From Actinomycetes bacterium (GTDB lineage: Bacteria > Actinomycetota > Thermoleophilia > Gaiellales > Gaiellaceae): a stretch of 40,195 nt of DNA. Within the stretch, counting starts at the first letter, position 1. The number at the start of each line of letters is the position of its first letter. The notes beneath the pieces were generated by a model that saw nothing but the letters and a program-made list of their open reading frames with translations, did no database searches and was not told where the DNA came from. The translations under genes were made by a program, and so were the position numbers. The DNA lies in NCBI GenBank assembly GCA_025358355.1, contig JANYJX010000112.1, positions 1 through 40,195 on the forward strand, in the 5' to 3' direction. This document shows, piece after piece, positions 16,492-25,702 of this stretch.

Positions 16492-17600
16492 GCGCGCACG
16501 CAGCGGCAGCTCAGCCGGCGGCGATCACCCTGCGCGGCGTGACGAAGCGCTATGGCGGCCACGTCGCGCTGAAGCCGATCGAGCTTGAGATTGCCGAGGG
16601 TGAGTTCTTCTGCCTGCTCGGTCCGTCCGGCTGCGGCAAGACCACGACGCTGAACCTGATTGGCGGGTTCATCGCGCCGACCGCCGGCGAGATCTTCATC
16701 CGCGACGAGCGAGTCGACCGGCTGCCGCCGCATCGCCGCAGCGTCAACACGGTGTTCCAGTCGTACGCGCTGTTCCCGCACATGACGGTGCGCGACAACG
16801 TCGGCTTCGGGCTCAAGATGGCTCGCATACCGTCGAGCGAATCGGCCGGCCGGATCGAGGAGGCTCTCGGTCTCGTCGGGCTCGAGACCTTTGGCGAGCG
16901 GCTGCCGACGCAGCTCTCCGGCGGCCAGCAGCAGCGGGTCGCGGTCGCGCGGGCGCTCGTCAACCGGCCGGCGGTGCTCCTGCTCGACGAGCCGCTCGGA
17001 GCGCTCGACCTCAAGCTGCGCAAGCGGCTCCAGGTCGAACTCACGCAGATCCACCGCGATGTCGGCACAACCTTCGTCTACGTGACGCACGATCAGGAGG
17101 AGGCGATGTCGATGTCGACCCGCATGGCTGTCCTCAACGACGGCCGGATCGAGCAGATCGGTACGCCCAGTGAGATCTACTACAAGCCGAACTCGCGCTT
17201 CGTCGCGGACTTCATCGGCGAGTCGAACTTTCTCGAGGTCGAGACCGGCTCGCAGAGCGGGGTCGTCCGGCTGGCCGACGGCCGCGGCGTACCGTGCAAC
17301 TCGAGCGCGACGGGTCGTGCGACGCTGATGGTCAGGCCCGAGGCGATCCACGTTTCGGACCCGCACGATGCCCCGGAGTCGTCGCTCAAGGGCAAGATCG
17401 TGCAGACCTCGTTTCTCGGGAGCCAGACGCGCATCGCCGTCAGCTGTGACGGCGTATCGCTCCCGCTTACCGCTTCGCAATTCGGTCGCGAGCGTCTCGC
17501 GGCCCGCGAGCTCACCCCGGACAGGGAGGTATCGCTCTGGTGGGACGCTGATGACGCTGTTCTACTTGCCAAGGAATCGATGGAGGAGGAGGTTGAGTGA
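16488..17600 (+). CDS. ABC importer ATPase, PotA/FbpC-like
   Basis: A 370-residue ATP-binding subunit for an importer of the spermidine/putrescine/iron class. Walker A is GPSGCGKT near residue 45, the Q-loop is in FQSYALFPHMT, the signature is LSGGQQQR near 143-150, Walker B is LLLDEPLGALD, and the H-loop is in VYVTHDQEEA. The C-terminal ~130 residues form the TOBE regulatory domain, with MVRPEAIHV. The gene starts within the LacI stop and is followed by the binding protein and two permeases. The family is usually linked to polyamines, but related systems take up other cations, opines, aminoethylphosphonate or thiamine. Confidence 0.93.
   Translation: MSAHAAAAQPAAITLRGVTKRYGGHVALKPIELEIAEGEFFCLLGPSGCGKTTTLNLIGGFIAPTAGEIFIRDERVDRLPPHRRSVNTVFQSYALFPHMTVRDNVGFGLKMARIPSSESAGRIEEALGLVGLETFGERLPTQLSGGQQQRVAVARALVNRPAVLLLDEPLGALDLKLRKRLQVELTQIHRDVGTTFVYVTHDQEEAMSMSTRMAVLNDGRIEQIGTPSEIYYKPNSRFVADFIGESNFLEVETGSQSGVVRLADGRGVPCNSSATGRATLMVRPEAIHVSDPHDAPESSLKGKIVQTSFLGSQTRIAVSCDGVSLPLTASQFGRERLAARELTPDREVSLWWDADDAVLLAKESMEEEVE
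17582..17592 (+). promoter_or_regulatory. strong ribosome-binding site
   Basis: GGAGGAGGAGG lies nine bases before the GTG at 17602 and favours it over the ATG at 17608 as the start of the binding-protein gene. It sits in the last codons of the ATPase gene and would allow high binding-protein synthesis, as importers usually need. Confidence 0.6.
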
Positions 17601-17601
17601 C

Positions 17602-18702
17602 GTGTCAATGACGGAAGGAAGGCTCAGTCGAGCCGGCCTGCTCAAGGCGGGCGCTGCGGGTGCGCTCGGCCTGTATGCGGCAGGCCCAGCGGCAGCGGCC
17701 GCCCTGCGCTTCGAGTCGACCACGCTGAACTTGCTCACGTGGTCCGACCATTACGCGAACGATCAGCTGAAGGCCGTCAGCAAGCTGTCTGGCCTCCAGG
17801 GTCGGCCGACGCTGTTCAGCGACAACGCCGACGCGTACCTGAAGATCAAGCAAACGGGCAGTCAGTTCGACATCGTCTCGGGTGACGCCTTGTGGGTGCC
17901 GAAGTACCTCAAGGACGGGCTGACAGAGTCGTTCGACCTGTCATCGCTGCCGGTCTCGAAGCAGCTCTACTCGCTCGCGAGGGAGTTCCCGTTCTGGAAG
18001 GACGGCTCGAACTACATGGGCTATCCGTTCTCGTGGTCGACCGTCCAGATCTACTACAACCCGAAGTACGTCACCACGAAGCCCGACTCGTGGCACGCGC
18101 TGCTCGACAAGAAGTACGCCGGGAAGATCTCGCTCGAGAACATCCCGACGGACATGATGGCCATCGCCGCACGGGCAACCGGGGGGAAGAAGCCATACGC
18201 CATGACGAAGGGCGAGATCTCCCGAGCCAAGGCGTATCTGAAGGCGCTGAAGCCGAACGTGCAGAAGCTCGCATCACAGAACAACGAGGTGATTCGCGCG
18301 CTGGCCGACGGTTCGGCGTGGATCGGGGTCACGAACCTCGGCTCCGACGACCGTGTCAAGGACGCCGGCGGGCCGACCGTGCTGCGGGCGTACCCGAAGG
18401 AAGGCACGATCGGCTTCATCGACTCCGAGCAGATCGTGAAGGCGTCGAAGAACAAGAGCTCGTTCGAGAAGTTCGAAAACACGATGCAACAGGCTCCGTG
18501 GATTGCGAAGAACTTCTTGACGAACGGCCGACCGCTGTTCAACGAGAAGGCCTACAAGATCCTGGTCAACACGGGCCACGGTGACCGCGCCCGGCGTCTC
18601 TCCTACAACAAGCCGGAGAACGCGCTGAAGATGACGATCAAAGGCCCTGCCGGAGACGAGCAGGCCTACGTCGACGCGTTCAACGAGGTGTTTGGCGCGT
18701 AG
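17602..18702 (+). CDS. extracellular solute-binding protein, PotD-like
   Basis: A 366-residue binding protein of the type that captures polyamines and related cations outside the membrane. The N-terminus (RLSRAGLLKAGAAGALGLYAAG) resembles the binding-protein leaders of actinobacteria that use Tat or Sec, though with a single rather than twin Arg. Mature features are the start TLNLLTWSDHY, the central SWSTVQIYYNPKYV hinge, and GTIGFIDSEQIVKAS near the C-terminal domain. There is no lipobox Cys. A negatively charged pocket would be needed for a cationic ligand and cannot be judged here. The downstream permease GTG overlaps its TAG. Confidence 0.9.
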   Translation: MSMTEGRLSRAGLLKAGAAGALGLYAAGPAAAAALRFESTTLNLLTWSDHYANDQLKAVSKLSGLQGRPTLFSDNADAYLKIKQTGSQFDIVSGDALWVPKYLKDGLTESFDLSSLPVSKQLYSLAREFPFWKDGSNYMGYPFSWSTVQIYYNPKYVTTKPDSWHALLDKKYAGKISLENIPTDMMAIAARATGGKKPYAMTKGEISRAKAYLKALKPNVQKLASQNNEVIRALADGSAWIGVTNLGSDDRVKDAGGPTVLRAYPKEGTIGFIDSEQIVKASKNKSSFEKFENTMQQAPWIAKNFLTNGRPLFNEKAYKILVNTGHGDRARRLSYNKPENALKMTIKGPAGDEQAYVDAFNEVFGA

Positions 18703-19622
18703 TGGCTAACGCCGAGGTCACTCCCTCGGTGCCTGATCCCCCGGGTGGTCGGAAGACCGCCCGGGGGCTTTCGCTCGGCCGGCTTGGCCAGTACGGCGGG
18801 TTCCTGCCGGCGATCGTCCTGTTCGGGCTGTTCTTCGCGGCGCCGCTCGGGCTGATCGTCGCGTACAGCTTCTGGCAGGTCGTCGACTACAACGTCGTCC
18901 ACGACTGGACGCTCGACAACTACCGCTATTTCTTCAGCGTCAGCACGTACGCGAAGACGTTCTGGGCCACGATCTGGGTGTCGGTTGCGGCGACGGCGCT
19001 GGCGATCGGAATCGCGTTCCCGTTCGCCTACTGGCTCGTGCGCTACATCCCGAAGCGGCTGCAAAAGGTGTTTTTGATCCTGGTGATCCTGCCGTTCTGG
19101 ACGAGCTACTTGCTGCGCGTCTACGCGTGGCTAAACATCCTCGGGCCAGAGGGCGCGATCAACCGCTTTCTGCACTGGATTCACCTGACCAGCCAGCCGG
19201 TCTCGTTCTTCCTCTACGACAGGCCGGCCGTGATCCTCGTGCTCGCCTATCTCTACTTCCCGTTCGCGGCGCTGACCTTGTACGCGTCGCTGGAACGCTT
19301 CGACTGGGATCAGTTCAAGGCCGCGATGGACCTTGGCGCGACGCCGTTCACCGCGGTGCGAAAGATCCTGTTGCCGCAGATCCGGCCGGGAATCACGACG
19401 AGCGTGATCTTCGTCTTCATCCCGATTCTCGGCGAGTACCTGACGCCGCAGCTCGTCGGTGGCGCGAAGGGCGTGATGATCGGCAACCTGATCGCGAACT
19501 TCTTTGTCGGCGCGCAGTACACGCGTGGCGCGGCGGCGGCGTTGCTGATCACGGCGCTGATCGTGGTGCTGCTGATCGTCTTCCGTCGCTCGCTCGAGGT
19601 GAGGGACGCCTATGCCCCGTGA
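18702..19622 (+). CDS. ABC importer permease, PotB-like
   Basis: A 306-residue inner-membrane permease. After a ~28-residue polar N-terminus there are about six hydrophobic helices, the first at 33-55 (FLPAIVLFGLFFAAPLGLIV). The EAA loop that contacts the ATPase reads AAMDLGATPFTAVRKILLPQIRPG near residue 210-232. It pairs with the PotC-like permease immediately downstream, whose ATG lies inside this gene's last codons. GTG at 18702 overlaps the binding-protein stop by one base, implying translational coupling. Confidence 0.93.
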   Translation: MANAEVTPSVPDPPGGRKTARGLSLGRLGQYGGFLPAIVLFGLFFAAPLGLIVAYSFWQVVDYNVVHDWTLDNYRYFFSVSTYAKTFWATIWVSVAATALAIGIAFPFAYWLVRYIPKRLQKVFLILVILPFWTSYLLRVYAWLNILGPEGAINRFLHWIHLTSQPVSFFLYDRPAVILVLAYLYFPFAALTLYASLERFDWDQFKAAMDLGATPFTAVRKILLPQIRPGITTSVIFVFIPILGEYLTPQLVGGAKGVMIGNLIANFFVGAQYTRGAAAALLITALIVVLLIVFRRSLEVRDAYAP

Positions 19623-20448
19623 GCTCGAAGTCGTCTCGCCGCGCGCGGGGCTCATGCGGTTCGCCCTGTCGAGCTGGGCGGCCCTCGTCTACCTGTTCTT
19701 GTTCGTGCCGATCGGGCTGCTCGTTGCGTTCAGCTTCAACTCGAACAAGTACGGCACGTTCCCGTTCACTGGCTGGACGACGAAGTGGTACGGCCAGGTT
19801 TTCGGCGACTACCAGATCAAGGATGCGTTGACGACGACGTTACGGGTCGCGCTCTTCGTGACCATCATCAGCACGATTGTCGGGACCGCTGCTGCGTTCC
19901 CACTCGTGCGTTCGAAGCTCCGGTTCCGCAGCGCCGTACGGGTGGGCATGACGCTGCCGATCATGATCCCGGGGCTGCTGATCGGCGTGAGCCTGCTCGT
20001 GTTCCTGACGAACGTCTTCCACCTACAGCTGTCGGTGTGGACGGCGATCGTCGGGCAGAGCGTTTACACGACGCCGTTCGTGCTGTTGATCGTGGCCGCG
20101 CGGCTGCAGGGGTTCGATCAGTCGCTGGAGCGCGCGGCGAGCGACCTCGGAGCGAACACGTTCAACCGGCTCCGCTACGTCGTGCTGCCGCTGATCGCGC
20201 CGGCGGTCTTTGCGGGCGCGCTGTTCGCGTTCACGCTCTCGCTCGACGAGTTCATCATCACGCTGTTCCTGATCGGCGGCTCGAACACGCTGCCGCTCTA
20301 CATCTACACGCAGGTCAAGTTTGGGATCACGCCTGAGGTCAACGCGCTCGCGACCTTGCTCCTGGGTGCGTCGGTGCTCCTGATCGCGCTGGCGTTTCTG
20401 CTGCCAACCGCGGTGCGCCGCGCGCGGCTCGCGCTGCGCACGCGCTAG
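19612..20448 (+). CDS. ABC importer permease, PotC-like
   Basis: A 278-residue second permease, with helices near residues 20-45, 70-95, 105-130, 140-160, 200-222 and 250-270. The EAA loop reads RAASDLGANTFNRLRYVVLPLIAP. SLDEFIITLFL is the typical PotC signature after it. It overlaps the PotB-like gene by 11 nt and ends the rightward importer operon. Its TAG shares the CTAG at 20445-20448 with the convergent dehydrogenase gene, leaving no room for a separate terminator. Confidence 0.93.
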   Translation: MPRELEVVSPRAGLMRFALSSWAALVYLFLFVPIGLLVAFSFNSNKYGTFPFTGWTTKWYGQVFGDYQIKDALTTTLRVALFVTIISTIVGTAAAFPLVRSKLRFRSAVRVGMTLPIMIPGLLIGVSLLVFLTNVFHLQLSVWTAIVGQSVYTTPFVLLIVAARLQGFDQSLERAASDLGANTFNRLRYVVLPLIAPAVFAGALFAFTLSLDEFIITLFLIGGSNTLPLYIYTQVKFGITPEVNALATLLLGASVLLIALAFLLPTAVRRARLALRTR

Positions 20449-21488
20449 GCGACGTCAGTCCAGGTGCCGCCGGCTCGCGCGCTCGTGACCGCGGCCTCGA
20501 CGAGCGCGACACCGCGCTGCCCATCGGCGAACGTGGGAAACGGGTCGTGCGGCTCGCCGGCGATTGCGGCGTAGACATTGCGGAACGTGTTCTGGAAGGC
20601 ACCGCCGTAGCCTTCGCCGTGCCCGGCCGGGTAGCGCGAGAGCCCACGGGCGGACGGCGCGTTGGTCGCGGGGTCCTTGACGACGAGTTGCGGTGCATCG
20701 GTCGCGCTCCGCGCGAGCAGCTTCGTCGGCTCCTCCTGATCCCACGTCAAGCCGCCGGTCGTTCCCTCGCATTCGAACAGCAGTTGGTTCTTGCGTCCCG
20801 CGACGCCCGCCGAGAGCACGAGCGAGCCCGAGACGTGCGCCCCGAAGCGCAGCAGCAGCGTCGCGTAGTCCTCGAGCGGCCCGCCGGAGAACGAGCGGAA
20901 GTCGGCGGCAACCGCCGTGACGTGGAGGCCGGTGACGTGCTCGGCTAGGTCGAGCCAGTGCGTGCCGAGGTCGCCGACGACGTACGACGGCCCAGATCGA
21001 GCCGGGTCGATGCGCCAGCCGGACGCGGGGAACAGCACGTCGTCGCAGACGTAGCGGCCGTGGACGAACGTGACCTTGCCGATCGTGCCGGCGGCCGTGT
21101 CGGCCCGCATCTGCTCGACCAGTGGGTAGCCGCGCACGTGGTAGCAGGTCGCGCCGACGAGCCCGCGCTCGGCGGCGGCGGCGATCAGCGCGGAGCTCTC
21201 GGCGGTTGTGACGGTGAGCGGTTTCTCGCAGATGACGTGAATCCCGCGTCCGAGTGCTGCGAGTGCCTGCGCTGCGTGGCCGTCGTTCGGGGTGCAGATG
21301 TGCAACGCATCGATCTGCTCCGCGTCGAGCAGCTCGGCGAGGTCGGCGTACGGTCGGCCTTCGCCAAAGCTCTCCGCTCCCGCCAGCGTGCGCCCGCAGA
21401 CTGCGACGACCTCGACCCCGATCGCCCGCAGTGCGATGGCATGCACGCGGGCGATGAACCCGGTGCCGACGATTGCGGCGCGGCTCAT
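20445..21488 (-). CDS. Gfo/Idh/MocA-family oxidoreductase C
   Basis: A 347-residue NAD(P)-dependent dehydrogenase with AAIVGTGFIARVHA at residues 4-17, HICTPNDGHA near 65-75, CEKPLT with the catalytic Lys near 92, and VVGDLGTHWLDLAEH near residue 165-180 in the substrate domain. It is the last gene of the leftward IolE-IolB-IolD-aminotransferase-dehydrogenase operon, and its ATG overlaps the stop of dehydrogenase D (ATGA). The family covers inositol, inosose, glucose, sugar-nucleotide and rhizopine oxidation. The operon favours a cyclitol or cyclitol-derived substrate. Confidence 0.9.
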   Translation of the reverse strand: MSRAAIVGTGFIARVHAIALRAIGVEVVAVCGRTLAGAESFGEGRPYADLAELLDAEQIDALHICTPNDGHAAQALAALGRGIHVICEKPLTVTTAESSALIAAAAERGLVGATCYHVRGYPLVEQMRADTAAGTIGKVTFVHGRYVCDDVLFPASGWRIDPARSGPSYVVGDLGTHWLDLAEHVTGLHVTAVAADFRSFSGGPLEDYATLLLRFGAHVSGSLVLSAGVAGRKNQLLFECEGTTGGLTWDQEEPTKLLARSATDAPQLVVKDPATNAPSARGLSRYPAGHGEGYGGAFQNTFRNVYAAIAGEPHDPFPTFADGQRGVALVEAAVTSARAGGTWTDVA

Positions 21489-22579
21489 CGAGAAGACGCG
21501 AGGAACATCTGCGTCAGCACGTCGATGTCGACGCGCGCCTGCTCGGGCGGTGTCCGGCACGGCGTCCCGTCGACCACGCAGCTGTGGAAGTGGACGAGCT
21601 CGCGCGAGAACGCCTCGTCGTACGACTCCGCGATCCGCACGTCATTTATCCCGCCCGCCGCCTGGCTGCGCCGATAGACCGTCGGGAACTGCTTGAGCCA
21701 CGGCGACGGGAACTCGAGCGTGCGCACCGAGTGGTCGAAGATCAGCGTGATCGTCTCGCGGTACTCGAACGTTTCGAGCACCTGGATCCACGTGCCGTCG
21801 AAACGCGCGCCGTTCGCGAGCCGCACCGAGCCCGAGACCGCGCGGCCTTCGTTCCACCAGTCGCCGGCGATCACCGTGGCCGGCAGCGGCTCGCCCATCC
21901 GCTCGAGCAACCCGTGCACGGCGTTGAGGTCGTGGAGGAGACTGCCGAGGAAGCTCTCCGAGAATGCGCGCACGACATCCGGGTCGCCCGAGCCGACCGC
22001 CGCCTCTACCTGCTCGGCCTCGCCCTTGCGCGTCGCGTCGATCAGATCCTGCGGGACATCGGTGCCGCGGACGACATCATCCGGGCCGAAGTACGGCGCG
22101 AACTCCGGGTCGTTGACGACGACGCTGATGTAGCGCAGCTCGTCTGCGGACTCTGGCAAGTCGGCGAGCAGCGCCTCGTACGCCGGGTCGTAGCGCTTCA
22201 TCGTGCCGACCTGGACGACGCGCCCGGCGCGGTCGCGCGTGGCGATGATCGCGTCGGCGTCGGCGAGCGTGATGCACATCGGCTTCTCGACGAGCACATG
22301 CAAGCCGGCTTCGAGCGCGGCGATCACAACCTCGGCGTGCGTCCCGGCGGGCGAGCAGACGATGACTGCGTCCAGCCCGCCGGCGTCGAGGAGCGAGCGA
22401 TAGTCGGCGTGGAGGCCTGCGATCCCGTAGCGCGCGCCAAGCGCCTCGCGCACGATCTGGCTCGGCTCGGCAAGCGCGGCCAGCTCGAACCGCTCGCGAT
22501 GCGCCGAGAGGTACGGGATATGCATCGCCTGCGCGACGAGCCCGCCGCCGACGACGCCCATCCTCAGCTTCTGGCTCAC
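21485..22579 (-). CDS. Gfo/Idh/MocA-family oxidoreductase D
   Basis: A 364-residue dehydrogenase with a Rossmann start (MGVVGGGLVAQAMHIPYL), IVCSPAGTHAEV, then VEKPMCITLADAD with the catalytic Lys near residue 98. QVGTMKRYDPAYEALL marks the end of the nucleotide domain. The C-terminal domain includes HDLNAVHGLL in place of the usual DxxxH motif, and is more divergent than in A-C. The GTG at 22579 overlaps the aminotransferase stop by 4 nt. Two different dehydrogenases in one operon suggest two oxidation steps or an oxidation-reduction epimerisation. Confidence 0.88.
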   Translation of the reverse strand: MSQKLRMGVVGGGLVAQAMHIPYLSAHRERFELAALAEPSQIVREALGARYGIAGLHADYRSLLDAGGLDAVIVCSPAGTHAEVVIAALEAGLHVLVEKPMCITLADADAIIATRDRAGRVVQVGTMKRYDPAYEALLADLPESADELRYISVVVNDPEFAPYFGPDDVVRGTDVPQDLIDATRKGEAEQVEAAVGSGDPDVVRAFSESFLGSLLHDLNAVHGLLERMGEPLPATVIAGDWWNEGRAVSGSVRLANGARFDGTWIQVLETFEYRETITLIFDHSVRTLEFPSPWLKQFPTVYRRSQAAGGINDVRIAESYDEAFSRELVHFHSCVVDGTPCRTPPEQARVDIDVLTQMFLASSR

Positions 22580-23823
22580 GCGAGCACCCCGTTCGCGACC
22601 TTGCTAAACGCGAGCGCCAGCTCGTCGAGGTCCTGCTCGTCGCACAGCGGCGACAGGTCTATGTGGATCGCACGGCCGACGAGATCGAGCGTGCGCGGGC
22701 AGTCCGGCGCGGGGCGGCCGGAGCGCACGATCGCGTCGAGCACCGGCTTCCAGTACGGGTAGATGTGCAGGTCGATGAAGTCGGGTGAGTAGATGCGCAT
22801 CGCGCCGACTCCCTCCGCCTTGAGCGCATCGACTGCGTCGGCCGCGAGCGCCGCCGTCTCCGCGAAGGCGATCAGGCAGATTCCGGCATCGCCGCCTTCG
22901 TCTGTACCGCGGCGCAACGTCAGGCCGGGAAGCTCCGCGACGCGCTCCGCTAGCCAGTTCTGGTTTGCGCGCATCCGCTGGAGCAGGCCGTCGAGCCGCC
23001 CGAGCTGCACGCGTGCGACCGCGCCCTGAAGCTCGGAGGCGCGGAAGTTGTAGCCGGGGAACTGCGGCAGGCCGATCCCGCGTCGCACCGAGCCGGCACA
23101 GTCGTGGACGTCGATCGCCATGTCATAGACATCGTCGCGATTGGTGATCAGGACGCCACCCTCGCCGGTGGTGAGGATCTTGTTGAACTGGAGGCTGAAC
23201 GCGCCGGCGTCGCCGAAAGTGCCGAGCCGCTTGCCGTTGAACGTCGCACCTGCCGCCTGACAGACGTCTTCGATCAGCGCCAGCTCGTGGTCGCGCGCGA
23301 TCGCGGTGAGCGCGTCCATGGCGGCCGGCGCGCCGCGCATATGCACCGGGAGCACAGCCTTCGTCTCGGGTGTGATCTTGGCTGCGACATCGACCGGGTC
23401 GAGCGTCAGCGAATCGTCGACCTCGGCCAGCACCGGAATCGCCCCCGTTGCGAGCACCGCGTTGGCGGTCGCGTTCCACGTGTAGGCGGGGATAATTACC
23501 TCGTCGCCCTGGCCGACGCCCGCGCCGATCAGGCCGCAAATCAGCGCCGACGAGCCGGCGTTGACGGCGAGTGCGTGCGTCGCGCCGAGGTGTGTCGCGA
23601 ACTCGCGCTCGAACGTCGCGACTTCCTGCGGGCCGTCGCCGACGCCGTAGTAGCGGAAGACGTTCTTGCTGCGGAGGACGCGCGTGACGGCCTCGACCTC
23701 TTCTTCTCCGATCTCCATGCCGCCGGGGAACATCGGCGGTTCGGGACGGGTGCGGGCGGGCGGGCCGCCATCGCGGGCAAGGCGTTGGTCAAGCACGGGT
23801 GGGTCGAGGCGCGTTTCGGTCAT
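22576..23823 (-). CDS. DegT/DnrJ/EryC1/StrS-type aminotransferase
   Basis: A 415-residue PLP enzyme of the sugar/cyclitol aminotransferase fold type I. NAGSSALICGL binds the cofactor phosphate, an EDVCQAAGA motif gives the ring-contacting Asp, and SLQFNKILTTGEGG holds the PLP-forming lysine. HDCAGSVRRG and GYNFRASELQGAVARVQL are further family blocks. Members interconvert keto and amino sugars, and one branch makes scyllo-inosamine from scyllo-inosose. Here the gene sits between an IolD gene and two dehydrogenases in a catabolic-looking operon. The reverse direction, removing an amino group from an aminocyclitol, is a possibility but unproven. ATG 23823 is chosen over upstream ATG 23832 and GTG 23841. 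Confidence 0.9.
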   Translation of the reverse strand: MTETRLDPPVLDQRLARDGGPPARTRPEPPMFPGGMEIGEEEVEAVTRVLRSKNVFRYYGVGDGPQEVATFEREFATHLGATHALAVNAGSSALICGLIGAGVGQGDEVIIPAYTWNATANAVLATGAIPVLAEVDDSLTLDPVDVAAKITPETKAVLPVHMRGAPAAMDALTAIARDHELALIEDVCQAAGATFNGKRLGTFGDAGAFSLQFNKILTTGEGGVLITNRDDVYDMAIDVHDCAGSVRRGIGLPQFPGYNFRASELQGAVARVQLGRLDGLLQRMRANQNWLAERVAELPGLTLRRGTDEGGDAGICLIAFAETAALAADAVDALKAEGVGAMRIYSPDFIDLHIYPYWKPVLDAIVRSGRPAPDCPRTLDLVGRAIHIDLSPLCDEQDLDELALAFSKVANGVLA

Positions 23824-23866
23824 GCGAGCCATTCTGGACACAGGTCCGCGCTATCGCAAACGACGC

Positions 23867-25702
23867 TCACCAGCCGACCCGCTGGTGGCTCTTGCCGTCG
23901 ATCTGGCGCGCTCTTGCGGCATCGACTTCGGGGCGCGTGGAGCCCTCGGGAACGCCTACTTCCCAGAACGCGCCGCCGCTCGTCCACGCGTGCGGCGCGG
24001 TACGGATCGCGATCACCGTCGTCCGGTCGGCGGCTCGCGCTCTCGTGAAGGCGTTTTCCAAATCGGCGATGGTTGTGGCCGCCTCCGCGATGCAGCCGAG
24101 CGATAGCGCGTGCGCCACCCAGTCGACCTCGACGCGATTCGGGCCGACGTCCTCGAACAGGTTGTTGAACGCGACGTTGCCCTGGCCGACCTGTAGCCGG
24201 TCGATCACCGCGTAGCCGCCGTTGTCGCAGAGCACGACGATCAGTTTGCGGCCGCTGAGCACCGAGCTGAGCAGATCCGAATTCAGCATCAGGTACGAGC
24301 CGTCGCCGACGAAACAGATCACGTCGCCTTCGGGCCGCGCGATTCGCGCTCCCCAGGCGCCGGCGATCTCGTAACCCATGCATGAAAAGCCGTACTCGCA
24401 GTCGAACGTGGCGACGCCTTTCGAGAGCCAGTTGATGTTCAGCTCGCCGGGGAGCCCGCCGGCCGCGGTCAGCGCGTAGTCGTCGGTGCTGGCCAGGCGG
24501 TTGACGGCTCCGACGACCTGGGCGTAGGTCACCGGCTCGGTCGCTGGCGCGGTGTTCACCGCGATGAACGTGTGGAAGGCGTCGTGCTCGGCGCGAGTGC
24601 GCTCGACCCACGTCGCGTCCGCCGTCCAGCCGGTGAGTTGCTCCCCGAGCTCGGCGAGGCCTTCGCGCGCGTCAGCGACCAGCGGCAGCGAGAGATGTTT
24701 CGTCGCATCGAACCGCCCGACGTTGAGCGTCACGATGCGCGTCTCCTCGCCGAAGATCGTCCACGAGCCGGTCGTGAAGTCCTGCAGCCGAGTCCCGATC
24801 GCAAGAACGACATCCGCCTCCGCGGCGAGCCGGTTTGCGTGGTCGCAGCCGGTAACGCCGATCGGGCCGACGTAGTTCGGATGCTCGGCGAGCAGGCACG
24901 ACTTGCCGGCGACGGTTTCGGCGACCGGGATGCCGTGCGCTTCGGCGAACGCGCGCAGCTCAGCCTCGGCGAGCGAGTAGTGAACGCCGCCTCCTGCGAT
25001 CAGCAGTGGCCTTTGTGCGGAACGGAGAGCCGCCGCGGCCGCTTCGAGCTGCCTCCGGTCGGGCCGCGGCCGTCGGAGTTCGTGAACGCGCGTTTCAAAC
25101 AGCGCGGCCGGGTAGGCGTACGTCTCGGCCTGAATGTCTTGCGGCAGGCCGATGAACGCCGGGCCGCAGTCGGCCGGGTCGAGCATCGTTTCGACGGCAA
25201 GCGGCAGCGACTGCACAACCTGCTCGGGCCGGACGATGCGATCCCAGTAGCGCGTCACCGCGCGGAACGCGTCGTTGACCGTGACCGATGGCGCGTCGAA
25301 GTGCTCGACCTGCTGCAGCACGGGATCGGGAATCCGACTCTGGAAGGTGTCGCCGGAGAGAATCAAGATCGGTAGGCGATTGGCGTGAGCGACCCCCGCA
25401 GCGGTGACCATGTTCGTCGCGCCTGGCCCGACGGATGAGGTCGCGACCATGATCTGGCGGCGACGCCGTGCTTTCGCGAAAGCGACCGCTGCGTGCGCCA
25501 TGCCTTGCTCGCTTTGCCCGCGGTACGTCGGCAGGACATCGCGCGCTTCCTCGAGCGCACTGCCGAGGCACGTCACGTTGCCGTGACCGAAGATCGCAAA
25601 CACGCCGGGGAAGAGGGGGACTTCTTCGCCGTCGACGATCGTGCGCTGCGCGACCAGGAACCGGACGATCGCCTGCGCCATCGTCAGCTCGACGGTCTTC
25701 AT
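23867..25702 (-). CDS. iolD: 3D-(3,5/4)-trihydroxycyclohexane-1,2-dione hydrolase
   Basis: A thiamine-diphosphate enzyme of 611 residues that opens the cyclitol diketone ring to 5-deoxy-glucuronate in inositol breakdown. The N-terminal pyrimidine-binding domain has the activating Glu ~65 in YRGQSEQGMAHAA. The central domain follows. The C-terminal diphosphate-binding motif is VGDGSYLMLNSDLLSS...CDNGGYAVI. GYEIAGAWGARIA precedes it. The length matches IolD and the next gene is iolB, its product's user. The ATG at 25702 overlaps the iolB stop by 4 nt. This is the strongest pathway marker in the window. Confidence 0.96.
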   Translation of the reverse strand: MKTVELTMAQAIVRFLVAQRTIVDGEEVPLFPGVFAIFGHGNVTCLGSALEEARDVLPTYRGQSEQGMAHAAVAFAKARRRRQIMVATSSVGPGATNMVTAAGVAHANRLPILILSGDTFQSRIPDPVLQQVEHFDAPSVTVNDAFRAVTRYWDRIVRPEQVVQSLPLAVETMLDPADCGPAFIGLPQDIQAETYAYPAALFETRVHELRRPRPDRRQLEAAAAALRSAQRPLLIAGGGVHYSLAEAELRAFAEAHGIPVAETVAGKSCLLAEHPNYVGPIGVTGCDHANRLAAEADVVLAIGTRLQDFTTGSWTIFGEETRIVTLNVGRFDATKHLSLPLVADAREGLAELGEQLTGWTADATWVERTRAEHDAFHTFIAVNTAPATEPVTYAQVVGAVNRLASTDDYALTAAGGLPGELNINWLSKGVATFDCEYGFSCMGYEIAGAWGARIARPEGDVICFVGDGSYLMLNSDLLSSVLSGRKLIVVLCDNGGYAVIDRLQVGQGNVAFNNLFEDVGPNRVEVDWVAHALSLGCIAEAATTIADLENAFTRARAADRTTVIAIRTAPHAWTSGGAFWEVGVPEGSTRPEVDAARARQIDGKSHQRVGW